From: Methanoplanus limicola DSM 2279
Lineage (GTDB): Archaea > Halobacteriota > Methanomicrobia > Methanomicrobiales > Methanomicrobiaceae
NCBI RefSeq assembly: GCF_000243255.1
Contig: NZ_CM001436.1
Span: 904,077 to 968,076 of the forward strand
Reading direction: 5' to 3'
DNA length: 64,000 bases
In this document: piece by piece, positions 55,501 to 63,598 of the stretch
Layout: the number at the start of each line of letters is the position of its first letter
Position numbering within the stretch: the stretch's first letter is position 1
Notes under the pieces: model-generated
Databases searched by the model: none
The model's input: only the letters and a program-made list of their open reading frames with translations
Told to the model about the DNA's origin: nothing
Position numbers and translations under genes: made by a program

Positions 55501-58500
55501 GAGTGGAATTAACCTGAAGCGTGCCCGCATTTCTTACAAGAGTAAAGTCGGCCAGAGTGGTATTGTCAGGCGTGACATCAACAACCTTACTGGAATTTTC
55601 ATAACCGGACAAAGTAACATTAACTGTATAGCTTCCAACGGATTGATCAGCGAATGTCCAATTTGTAGTTTTACCAGTATCAATACCATTGAGTGAAATC
55701 GAAGCTCCGGAAGGAGTGGAATTAACCTGAAGCGTGCCCGCATTTCTTACAAGAGTAAAGTCAGCCAGAGTGGTATTGTCAGGCGTGACATCAACAACCT
55801 GACTTGAATTTTCATAACCGGACAAAGTAACATTAACTGTATAGCTTCCAACGGATTGATCAGCGAATGTCCAATTTGTAGTTTTACCAGTATCAATACC
55901 ATTGAGTGAAATCGAAGCTCCAACAGGAGTGGAGTTGACCTGAAGCGTGCCCGCATTTCTTACAAGAGTAAAGTCGGCCAGAGTGGTATTGTCAGGCGTG
56001 ACATCAACAACCTTACTGGAATTTACATAACCGGACAAAGTAACATTAACTGTATAGCTTCCAACGGATTGATCAGCGAATGTCCAATTTGTAGTTTTAC
56101 CAGTATCAATACCATTGAGTGAAATCGAAGCTCCGGAAGGAGTTGAATTGACCTGGAGAGTGCCGGCTTTTCTTACAAGAGTAAAGTCAGCCAGAGTGGT
56201 ATTGTCAACGGTTACATCAACAACCTTACTGGAATTCTCATAACCGGACAAAGTCAGGTTCACAGTATGACTGCCAACGGAGAGGTCAGTGAACGTGCTG
56301 TTGGTTACATTACCCGTATCGACACCGTCAAGCCAGATTGAGGCTCCAGAAGGAGTAGAATTGACCTGAAGCGTGCCCGCATTTCTTACAAGCGTAAAGT
56401 CAGCCAGAGTAGTATTGTCAAGCGTGACATCAACAACCTGACTTGAATTCTCGTAACCGGACAAGGTAAGGTTCACAGTGTGCAGACCTACGGAGAGGTC
56501 AGTGAACGTGCTGTTGGTTACATTACCCGTATCAACACCGTCAAGCCAGATTGAGGCTCCAGAAGGAGTAGAATTGACCTGAAGCGTGCCCGCATTTCTT
56601 ACAAGCGTAAAGTCGGCCAGAGTGGTATTGTCAACGGTTACATCAACAACCTTACTGGAATTCTCATAACCGGACAAAGTCAGGTTCACAGTATAACTGC
56701 CAACGGAGAGGTCAGGGAATGTGCTGTTCGTTACATTACCGGTATCAACACCGTCAAGCCAGATTGAGGCTCCAACAGGAGTGGAGTTGACCTGAAGCGT
56801 GCCCGCATTTCTTACAAGAGTAAAGTCGGCCAGAGTTGTATTGTCAAAGGTTACATCAACAACCTTACTGGAATTCTCGTAACCGGACAAAGTCAGGTTA
56901 ACAATATGACTGCCAACGGAGAGGTCAGAGAATGTGCTGTTCGTTACATTACCGGTATCAACACCGTCAAGCCAGATTGAGGCTCCAACAGGAGTGGAGT
57001 TGACCTGAAGCGTGCCCGCATTTCTTACAAGAGTAAAGTCGGCCAGAGTTGTATTGTCAAAGGTTACATCAACAACCTTACTGGAATTTTCATAACCGGA
57101 CAAAGTAACATTAACTGTATAGCTTCCAACGGATTGATCAGCGAATGTCCAATTTGTAGTTTTACCAGTATCAATACCATTGAGTGAAATCGAAGCTCCC
57201 GAAGGAGTTGAATTAACCTGGAGAGTGCCGGCTTTTCTTACAAGCGTAAAGTCAGCCAGAGTTGTATTGTCAACGGTTACATCAACAACCTGACTTGAAT
57301 TTTCATAACCGGACAAAGTCAGGTTAACAGTATGACTGCCAACGGAGAGATCAGTGAACGTGCTGTTCGTTACATTACCCGTATTGACACCGTCAAGCCA
57401 GATTGAGGCTCCAACAGGAGTGGAGTTGACCTGAAGCGTGCCCGCATTTCTTACAAGAGTAAAGTCAGCCAGAGTGGTATTGTCAACGGTTACATCAACA
57501 ACCTTACTGGAATTCTCATAACCGGACAAAGTCAGGTTAACAGTATGACTGCCAACGGAGAGGTCAGGGAATGTGCTGTTCGTTACATTACCGGTATCAA
57601 CACCGTCAAGCCAGATTGAGGCTCCAGAAGGAGTAGAATTGACCTGAAGCGTGCCCGCATTTCTTACAAGAGTAAAGTCAGCCAGAGTGGTATTGTCAAC
57701 GGTTACATCAACAACCTGACTTGAATTTTCATAACCGGACAAAGTCAGGTTAACAATATGACTGCCAACAGGAAGATCTACGAAGGTGCTGTTGGTTACA
57801 TTACCCGTATCAACACCGTCAAGCCAGATAGAAGCTCCCACAGGAGTGGAGTTGACCTGAAGAGTACCCGCATTTCTTGAAAGCAGGAAGTCGACGGCAG
57901 TAATATTGTTCTGGGTTACTTTCACCTCCTCCTGGCTTGAGCTTTCATATCCGGAGAGTGTGACAGTAACATTGTAGCTACCGACCTGAAGCTTATCCAG
58001 GGTCTTATTGGTTAGATAACCTGAATCCACCCCGTTCAGGTAAATTTTTGCTCCACCCGGAGTGGAATTCACACTAAGGATACCATACTCAACAACATCT
58101 CCCTGGAAGACCGGATAACTGTTTTTGGCTTCAAATACTCTCCAGATCTTTGAGGTATCCGCACTGACGCTGATTATATCCGGCGACCATTTTAGACCGT
58201 TGTCGGGAGTTGTTCCGGTAAGGAAGCCATAGTCCATAAATTTGGTCAGATTGGAGATCAGGGTTCCTTCTGTATTAGCACCACTGTTATAGTTACGATA
58301 GCAATTCGTAATCACGCTGCCGCTGCCGGTACTACCGACAAGACCACCGTAAGTGGTGGAAGAGGCATTACCAACTGCAAAACTGTTTGTAATCGAACAT
58401 AAATTCTGTCCCACAAGACCACCGGCAAAATTACCGCCCTCGGCAGTGGCGTCTCCGGTGGAATAACAGTTATTTATAGAACCACCAGGGTTCTCCAGCC

Positions 58501-61500
58501 CTGCAAAACCGCCGGCAAAACCGCCCTCTGCAGTGGAATCTCCGGTGGAATAACAGTTATTTATCGAACCGCCGGTATCCTGGCCCAAAAGACCACCGGC
58601 AAAACCACCGCTCCCTGCAATGGCGTCTCCGGTGGAATAACAGTTATTTATCGAACCATCGGTATCCCCTCCCATTAGACCACCGGCAGAACCACCGGCA
58701 CCGGCAGTGGCACTTCCAGTGGAATAACTGTTATTTATCGGACTGTTGGTACTCTGGCCCACAAGGCCGCCGGCAAAACCACCGTTCCCTGCAATGGCAT
58801 CTCCAGTGGAATAACAGTTAATTATCGGAGCACCGGCATCCTGTCCCAAGAGACCGCCAGCAAAATTACCGTCAGCAGTGACAGTCCCGGAAGAGGAGCT
58901 GTTAATTATCGAACCGAAGGCATCCTGTATCCCCACAAGACCGCCGGCAAAATTACCGTCCGCAGTGACGTTTCCGGAAGAGGAGCAGTTAATAATATAG
59001 CCCATGTTATGTCCGGCGAGGATACCAACGTAAGTACTTCCATGGACCCCTCCGGCACCTGCCGCCACATTCAGGTTATTTATACTACTATTAATGCCCA
59101 GGACGCCGAAGAGACCGACATTATCGGAACCGGCCAGATTCAGCGTGAGGTTGCTTATGGTATAGCCCTGACCGCTGAAATTTCCGGTGAATAAATGTGT
59201 AATGTTTCCGATCGGGTTAACCAGAGTATCGTCAAAAATGGAGATGTTATTAATGACAGTGAAATTCTTACCCCAATCATCCGGACTTCCGGATAATTCG
59301 TTAATATCGGAACTTGTGCTTATCTGGTATGGATCATCTGCAGTTCCGCTTCCGCCGCTGTATTTGGGGAGTCCGACAGTAAGGATAAATGTTGTTTCAG
59401 ACTTTTCAATTTCTCCCAGGCCCCCTACTACAATTCCTGTGGCCGTGATGGTAATTGGAATCTCAGTTCCCCTCTCACAACTCTCCGATACCTGAAGAAC
59501 AACACTATAGTTTTTTGATACCCCAGGACCAATATCCTCGGCAGGTCCGGTATAAACCCATTGGATTGTTCCATTAGCTGTAATATTTGTGTAAGGGTTT
59601 ACGTATTCACAACTCAGATCCTTATAATTTAATGCGTAATTTATCATGAGGCCAGGTCCAAGCTCCTGACCTGATGAATTCGGATACAGATTCTCTAAAG
59701 TCATATTGATTGTAACATTCCTGCCGGGAAAAACTCTCAGGGATGATATGTCGGTTGTCAAACCGATATGCGGGAGATTAAGTTCCACTGTAGTTATATT
59801 GGACTCTTTTACCAAATGCCCGTCTCCGGTTCCCTGTGCAAGAAGCGTGTTTACCGCTACATTGCCACCTGTAGACACTACACTGGCAGAGACATTGAAT
59901 GTCCTGATTCCCCCTGTTTCAAGATCCCCTACATCCCAGATAAGACAGTTGCCGCTTACCGAAGCAGCAGGATCGGATGATTTATAATCAAAATCTCTGA
60001 GGCAGTAGGTTACATTGACACCGGAAAGTGGAACAGTACCTGTGTTTGTGAGATCTATCGTGAAGTTGACAGTCTCTCCTATTTCGGAAAGATTGTTCCT
60101 GTCAGACGAAGAACTAACGGAGAGTCCTGCAGCAATGGGGTCACGGGCAACCGCATACCACTGGGCCGGAACGGTAAGACCTCCGGAAATAAGACCTGAG
60201 CCTGTAGCTGTGTCTCCGACCTTCCACCAGTTTATATCCAGGCTGACATCATGCGGATTCCAGGCTACATACGTCCTGCGGCCCGAAGAATCTACGAATG
60301 CCGCAGTAAACGGCTGGGAATAACTACCTGCTTCAGCCGCAGCGGAATAGCCGAATACAGATGGATCCGGTGTGCCGTATTTATCGATCGCCCAGAACCA
60401 TGTCAGGGCCTCGGACGTAGTCTGCGAGTCTCCCACATAGTCGTCTTTGAGAGTATTGAACCAGTTAAGATTGTATTCTATCGGGCCGCTTTCATTCCTG
60501 GATTCCTCAATGGCGTTCATGAACCAGTTGTAAGGAGAGTATGAAATTTCCGAGTCCTTAATCGCTGTAGCGACTCCTCCAATAGCACGCTGTTCGTTAA
60601 CAGTCGCCCTCCTGGCGCCGGAAGCATTATCCACAGAATAATCATAACCACCATTATTGTTGTAGTCCATGGCCCTGCACCACAGGTTGGTATATTCAAG
60701 ATCTCTCGCAAAATTGAGCGTGTATCCTCCCATCGGGAACCAGAAGTTGTACATGTCGGAAACAGGTGATAGTCCGAACTCCGATCCGTACTGTGCCTGG
60801 GCCATAAACAGTTTTGTAACCTGAGAGGTGGCATTCGGGTAGCCCTCGGGAACGGAAGGCCAGTCAATATACGGATTACCCCAGTTAACAGCGGTGTCCC
60901 ACATCGTATCCCCGACATTATAATCTACGGGGCGGGTGGAGTTACCGGTGACCTGCGGGAGATAGTCACCGTTTATCGACCATTTGGCTGCTGTTTTAGT
61001 ACCGACGGTACTGGCGTCAGGGACAAAAGAACCTGTTGTATCGGCCCAGTAGGATTCCTTGTTGTAAAGGTTCGTTGTATAGAGATAGATTCCAAGATCT
61101 GTGATGTCCTGGCGGTTTGTAGCCGTACCCCACATGATGATCCCGGACCATGCCTGCATAGTTTCTCCCAGAGAATTGTCATCTTTCCCTTCCGACAATG
61201 GGGCATTATTGCTGTTCAGTGGGAAACCCTCTGTCCATGACTGTCCGTTCCACTGGTCAAAGAAGTTCATCTTTGAATACTTCATGTCAGCATTTGTATA
61301 GAACTGACCGCAGTCCGCGTCGTATGCTATCGACATGACCAGCTGGTCGATGAATGCTCCGTACTCATCCTCGCCCGCCCAATCCTGATCGAAGAAGGCT
61401 GTCATTGCGGCTGAAGTAATAAAATACCCGTAAAGATATTGATCGTCATTCCAGTTGATGGCGTTTCCGAAACCGTCCATAGGCGTATCAGATGGCGATT

Positions 61501-63598
61501 CGGCCTTATAGGTCGTCGGGAAGTTGTTAATTTGCCCCTCTTTATAGGGGCCCTGGGCCGGGTACATAAACACGGCGCCGGCAGTTTCATTATATAAGAA
61601 GAAATATGGAGAATACTGATCTTTTTCTCCAGAAGTGTCTTTACTTGTCCGGAAAGGTGTTTCCCGGGTAAACATCTCGAAGAAATTCTCAATACCTTCT
61701 ATATTATGAGTAAAGGACTGGTTTGCGTAATACGTCCGATGGGTTGTATTTGTCTGGTTATACCACTCTGTTCCTTCCCACCATGCAGGCATCCCATAAG
61801 GTTCCAGATCCGAAACGCTTTGCCCCAAGACTGCCGATTCGTCCTCTGCCAGCGTGCTTAACTGCTTTTCCACGGCCAGTTTACCGGCCATATAGCGTAA
61901 AATCAATCCATAATTATAATTTGCATTGGATTCGCCGCCGTCAAGTTCCGTTCCATATGGAGGATAGTCCCCGGTATTCTTGTTCGTATAACTGTCCTCG
62001 TCACAGTTGATTATATTCCAGAGTAACTGATCGCCGTTGGAGGCGTATTCATCAACTAACGGCATGAAAGGAATAAAGTTGTTGAATACATAGGTCGTCG
62101 AGAAACCGTCCGCTGCAATTGGAAGGAGTTTGCCTTTGGCTGACCAGTACTGATAATGGCCGTTATTCACAGAAGGCATCTTGTCCACCCAATTTCCGGG
62201 CGATGACGGTCTGAGGGTTAAGGAATCCAAATCGCCGTCGAAAACATCTTCATCCCTTCCGTCAGCAAAGCTTTCATACTGATGCCTCTGGAGGCACAGA
62301 ACCGTCTCATCTCCTACACCGGAACCCGTGGGTCCCATCTTTTCAGTAGTAGGTTGATAGGTCGTATGCAACAGGCCTTCGTCATGATCGACCGTATAAG
62401 AGATCTCTGTATCTGTGATATAGTTGAAGGCATAAGGGGCAATTACCTTCGCCCAGTCCTCTGACTCGGAGAGTGCCTCTTCCTTTGTGGGAGTAAATTC
62501 ATCCCGGTTGACTATTCCCTTAGGATATGAAACAACCGGAAGTCCGGCAATAACGAAGTGGCATTTCTCGCAGCCGGCTGTTTTCGGAATAAGGGATATC
62601 CCCTGGGTATCATTGACAAAATCCATTTCACTTTTATTATAGAATACGGCAAAATAGTTCCAGTTCGTAACTGTGGATGTAGGTGTCGTATCCTGGGAGA
62701 GTATATCCTGGTTTGTTCCGACAAGTACACACCCGAGATCTGGAATACCTGTATCAACCACGCTTATATTGACATATGCACGGCCTGACATTTCAGTTCC
62801 ATGAAGTGCAGCGTTAAAAGGGGCACCTGTGTAGAACTTGCATGCCATCATCTCCCCGCTTCCCGGATTATTCCAGGTGAACCATGAAAATGGCGATCCC
62901 TGTGCCATCGTAAATTCCAGGTTATCACTGCTGCTTTTATTCTGAAGCAGGAAATCGATATCCCAGTCGCCCATCCGTGTTGCAATGAGATTGTCGGGGA
63001 AATCATTGCCCCATGAAGGATCTGTCGCTCCTACATTATCTGCCGGGAATACCCTCAGACCTGAGTACCACCAGCCGTTCTGTACTACATGGTATGACGA
63101 GTTCTCAACTGGAAAAGTAGTATTTTTTCCCACGCCCGCTACCGGAATCGACATGGAGAATACAGGACCTGTAACCCTCCCGTCATTATTTTTATTTGAA
63201 AATTCACTTGCAGTGAAGGTCAGACTTAGCGGATCAGCATAGATGTTATCCTGAATAAATGAATTCTCCCATGGTGCAAATACCCCGGACTTTGGTTCCT
63301 GCATATAATAGGTAAGAGTGCTGTTCGGCCAGATCATAAAACCGGCCCATGAATGGAGCCTCTCCACAAGGCTTCCGTTCCGCATGCTGTCTCCTACAGA
63401 CGATTCATCCATAAAGAGCGGTGTCGGGTCCATCTGCCAGGTAACCGGACCGTCAACACCCTGCCATCTCCCTCCGCTGTCGGGAAGTTCGGTCTGTATA
63501 TACGCCTTTCCAATTTGAATCGGTTCTGCCGCCGCATTCGCAGTGCAGAGTAAAATCATTAAAATACCCAAAATCAAGAAGAGTTTACCCGGTTTCAT
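52574..63598 (-). CDS. Giant multidomain surface protein: GH81-like, GLUG, 13 PEGA, cohesin-like, PKD, membrane anchor
   Basis: 3,674 residues from ATG 63598, where a signal peptide (KLFLILGILMILLCTANAAA) begins; upstream in-frame codons to 63679 are unlikely to be used. Going inward: GH81-like glucanase domain (about 63520-60120); a DUF11/CARDB-like region (about 60120-59390); a GLUG repeat domain (about 59170-58255); 13 PEGA repeats (58096-55320); two cohesin-like domains (about 55325-54925 and 54920-54505); a beta-rich region; two PKD domains (about 53820-53325; WNWSFGDG in each); a Gly/Ser and Thr/Pro linker; a C-terminal domain; and a membrane helix (AWLIILIICIIIAVIGVYIW) with basic end. 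The frame is open throughout. It should be anchored by its C-terminus with the catalytic-like domain farthest out. Many NxS/T sites suggest heavy glycosylation. Polysaccharide binding or cleavage, or cell adhesion, is the inferred role. Confidence 0.9.
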   Translation of the reverse strand: MKPGKLFLILGILMILLCTANAAAEPIQIGKAYIQTELPDSGGRWQGVDGPVTWQMDPTPLFMDESSVGDSMRNGSLVERLHSWAGFMIWPNSTLTYYMQEPKSGVFAPWENSFIQDNIYADPLSLTFTASEFSNKNNDGRVTGPVFSMSIPVAGVGKNTTFPVENSSYHVVQNGWWYSGLRVFPADNVGATDPSWGNDFPDNLIATRMGDWDIDFLLQNKSSSDNLEFTMAQGSPFSWFTWNNPGSGEMMACKFYTGAPFNAALHGTEMSGRAYVNISVVDTGIPDLGCVLVGTNQDILSQDTTPTSTVTNWNYFAVFYNKSEMDFVNDTQGISLIPKTAGCEKCHFVIAGLPVVSYPKGIVNRDEFTPTKEEALSESEDWAKVIAPYAFNYITDTEISYTVDHDEGLLHTTYQPTTEKMGPTGSGVGDETVLCLQRHQYESFADGRDEDVFDGDLDSLTLRPSSPGNWVDKMPSVNNGHYQYWSAKGKLLPIAADGFSTTYVFNNFIPFMPLVDEYASNGDQLLWNIINCDEDSYTNKNTGDYPPYGTELDGGESNANYNYGLILRYMAGKLAVEKQLSTLAEDESAVLGQSVSDLEPYGMPAWWEGTEWYNQTNTTHRTYYANQSFTHNIEGIENFFEMFTRETPFRTSKDTSGEKDQYSPYFFLYNETAGAVFMYPAQGPYKEGQINNFPTTYKAESPSDTPMDGFGNAINWNDDQYLYGYFITSAAMTAFFDQDWAGEDEYGAFIDQLVMSIAYDADCGQFYTNADMKYSKMNFFDQWNGQSWTEGFPLNSNNAPLSEGKDDNSLGETMQAWSGIIMWGTATNRQDITDLGIYLYTTNLYNKESYWADTTGSFVPDASTVGTKTAAKWSINGDYLPQVTGNSTRPVDYNVGDTMWDTAVNWGNPYIDWPSVPEGYPNATSQVTKLFMAQAQYGSEFGLSPVSDMYNFWFPMGGYTLNFARDLEYTNLWCRAMDYNNNGGYDYSVDNASGARRATVNEQRAIGGVATAIKDSEISYSPYNWFMNAIEESRNESGPIEYNLNWFNTLKDDYVGDSQTTSEALTWFWAIDKYGTPDPSVFGYSAAAEAGSYSQPFTAAFVDSSGRRTYVAWNPHDVSLDINWWKVGDTATGSGLISGGLTVPAQWYAVARDPIAAGLSVSSSSDRNNLSEIGETVNFTIDLTNTGTVPLSGVNVTYCLRDFDYKSSDPAASVSGNCLIWDVGDLETGGIRTFNVSASVVSTGGNVAVNTLLAQGTGDGHLVKESNITTVELNLPHIGLTTDISSLRVFPGRNVTINMTLENLYPNSSGQELGPGLMINYALNYKDLSCEYVNPYTNITANGTIQWVYTGPAEDIGPGVSKNYSVVLQVSESCERGTEIPITITATGIVVGGLGEIEKSETTFILTVGLPKYSGGSGTADDPYQISTSSDINELSGSPDDWGKNFTVINNISIFDDTLVNPIGNITHLFTGNFSGQGYTISNLTLNLAGSDNVGLFGVLGINSSINNLNVAAGAGGVHGSTYVGILAGHNMGYIINCSSSGNVTADGNFAGGLVGIQDAFGSIINSSSSGTVTADGNFAGGLLGQDAGAPIINCYSTGDAIAGNGGFAGGLVGQSTNSPINNSYSTGSATAGAGGSAGGLMGGDTDGSINNCYSTGDAIAGSGGFAGGLLGQDTGGSINNCYSTGDSTAEGGFAGGFAGLENPGGSINNCYSTGDATAEGGNFAGGLVGQNLCSITNSFAVGNASSTTYGGLVGSTGSGSVITNCYRNYNSGANTEGTLISNLTKFMDYGFLTGTTPDNGLKWSPDIISVSADTSKIWRVFEAKNSYPVFQGDVVEYGILSVNSTPGGAKIYLNGVDSGYLTNKTLDKLQVGSYNVTVTLSGYESSSQEEVKVTQNNITAVDFLLSRNAGTLQVNSTPVGASIWLDGVDTGNVTNSTFVDLPVGSHIVNLTLSGYENSSQVVDVTVDNTTLADFTLVRNAGTLQVNSTPSGASIWLDGVDTGNVTNSTFPDLSVGSHTVNLTLSGYENSSKVVDVTVDNTTLADFTLVRNAGTLQVNSTPVGASIWLDGVNTGNVTNSTFTDLSVGSHTVNLTLSGYENSSQVVDVTVDNTTLADFTLVRKAGTLQVNSTPSGASISLNGIDTGKTTNWTFADQSVGSYTVNVTLSGYENSSKVVDVTFDNTTLADFTLVRNAGTLQVNSTPVGASIWLDGVDTGNVTNSTFSDLSVGSHIVNLTLSGYENSSKVVDVTFDNTTLADFTLVRNAGTLQVNSTPVGASIWLDGVDTGNVTNSTFPDLSVGSYTVNLTLSGYENSSKVVDVTVDNTTLADFTLVRNAGTLQVNSTPSGASIWLDGVDTGNVTNSTFTDLSVGLHTVNLTLSGYENSSQVVDVTLDNTTLADFTLVRNAGTLQVNSTPSGASIWLDGVDTGNVTNSTFTDLSVGSHTVNLTLSGYENSSKVVDVTVDNTTLADFTLVRKAGTLQVNSTPSGASISLNGIDTGKTTNWTFADQSVGSYTVNVTLSGYVNSSKVVDVTPDNTTLADFTLVRNAGTLQVNSTPVGASISLNGIDTGKTTNWTFADQSVGSYTVNVTLSGYENSSQVVDVTPDNTTLADFTLVRNAGTLQVNSTPSGASISLNGIDTGKTTNWTFADQSVGSYTVNVTLSGYENSSKVVDVTPDNTTLADFTLVRNAGTLQVNSTPVGASIWLDGVNTHKLTNDSLSLIPGEYELMLTKSGYLNVTADVTVTLGNVTEVSFEMKPVPATVTLTAPDGRIAEGKVAELPVRASDLVGVTAIDFALSYDPTTVTVENASASAFISGSVFSSDIDNLNGLLTINISDTNGLSYSGSVEIAEVNFRAVDNVFNPRNTSALNFTSADADSLTGKCSMVLHDGEIHVEKVTEIAAPDGVLPVESEGTFTIAASDLYEVRNVSFVLEFNKSIMFVADATVNSSVPGLTIVSKTIRNENGWLRIEAVSNDDLTGIESLIDLEVYSRGIPGYDDIEFVNAFWTRDNRTYPFEMMDDGSVNITPVEAALNRDQSLIVENMTYNDTTNEVSINVADNHNATVSADNTTIVVTNPGIVISIRTTGLVNSSNTWNGTATGASIGNISNSVDLQGDVGSVSTGISANISGSLSGLTSPSTQLNITITRGAVNESQGRAFQLAVLNQLDGELGEVTYTMRIDKSSFGGINVSNAYITMTASEAYVTDLCGGPDYFRMLSLSEDGTVIVLDTTYSLEGGIYTFVGFSPDGFSSKVLVSFSPLAAPVAEFSANPVAGKVPLTVQFTDLSINSPVTWNWSFGDGVTSTLKNPAHIYASTGIYDVTLTVNNSKGLDTIVKNDYITVSNPMTADFAANVTSGNVPLPVSFTSKCSGSPAPTAWNWSFGDGSTSTVQNPVHTYSTAGTYSVSLTATNRYGDAAKTKANYIAATSSGGGGSGGGDSSSGDDNEIWPVSTAVSTPIPTTTPTERPYTVPENFINLGVLAFGDEGLTEEPVNIWAGNMSAYLSVDAGFSVRSSDGNVQSEIGMSAIPEEAAPSVTVISGLEDPVMLYAYELLPDGTTFTPAATLTFILSEEEWSMYGQSVEVGWFNEDTGEWEILKGQKNTDDRTITIQVTHFSTYALFAEEETGAAVEPTTASGTGGAATKEPVSSSAWLIILIICIIIAVIGVYIWEKRKND
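53325..53820 (-). other. Two PKD domains of the giant protein
   Basis: Each about 80 residues with the PKD signature WNWSFGDG, then NPAHIY or NPVHTY and the strand YDVTLTVNN or YSVSLTATN. PKD domains are immunoglobulin-like spacers or adhesion modules common on archaeal surfaces. They lie just outside the membrane anchor, followed by a GGGGSGGG-type linker. Confidence 0.9.
54505..55325 (-). other. Two cohesin-like domains of the giant protein
   Basis: Both repeats begin with an APDG segment (TLTAPDGRIAEGKVAELPV; IAAPDGVLPVESEGTFTIA) and contain the cohesin-type strand pattern AIDFALSYDPTTVTVENASA or NVSFVLEFNKSIMFVADATV, then GLLTINISD-like strands. Cohesins bind dockerins; archaeal examples exist (Archaeoglobus). 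No dockerin motif was recognised in the window, so the partner is unknown. Assignment by pattern. Confidence 0.65.
55320..58096 (-). repeat. Thirteen tandem PEGA repeats, 213-bp period
   Basis: Units of 71 residues beginning AGTLQVNSTPxGASI and ending TTLADFTLVRN. The first (from about 58096) and last (ending about 55320) are diverged; units 2-12 are nearly identical. Two subtypes alternate: IWLDGVDTGNVTNSTF (units 2-4, 6-9) and ISLNGIDTGKTTNWTF (units 5, 10-12). The word CCTGAAGCGTG recurs 213 bp apart (for example 55513, 55726). PEGA domains are beta-sandwich modules of surface proteins. Confidence 0.96.
58255..59170 (-). repeat. GLUG repeat domain of the giant protein
   Basis: About ten imperfect repeats of 25-35 residues with FAGGLVGQ (the GLUG motif) and INNCYSTGDA. 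Repeats of this kind form a right-handed beta solenoid in bacterial adhesins and IgA-peptidase-like proteins. Period near 90-100 bp at the DNA level, with moderate identity. Confidence 0.85.
60120..63520 (-). other. GH81-like (endo-beta-1,3-glucanase) domain of the giant protein
   Basis: About 1,130 residues. Two segments match GH81 landmarks: FGNAINWNDDQYLYGYFITS (family FGNxYYNDHHFHYGYxI) and FDQWNGQSWTEGF with EGKDDNSLGETMQAWSGII (family WxGHSWAxG, GKxxESSSEAxNAxYG). The Asp of the first and the final Glu of the second, expected general acid and base, are kept; the His pair and first Glu are changed. The full-length fold is recognisable from LPIAADGFSTTYVFNNFIPF onward. Activity on beta-1,3-glucan is possible but not proven. 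Confidence 0.72.

Noticed and set aside
55320-58096. CRISPR array or satellite DNA
   Set aside because: 213-bp period corresponds to 71-residue PEGA domains in an open frame.
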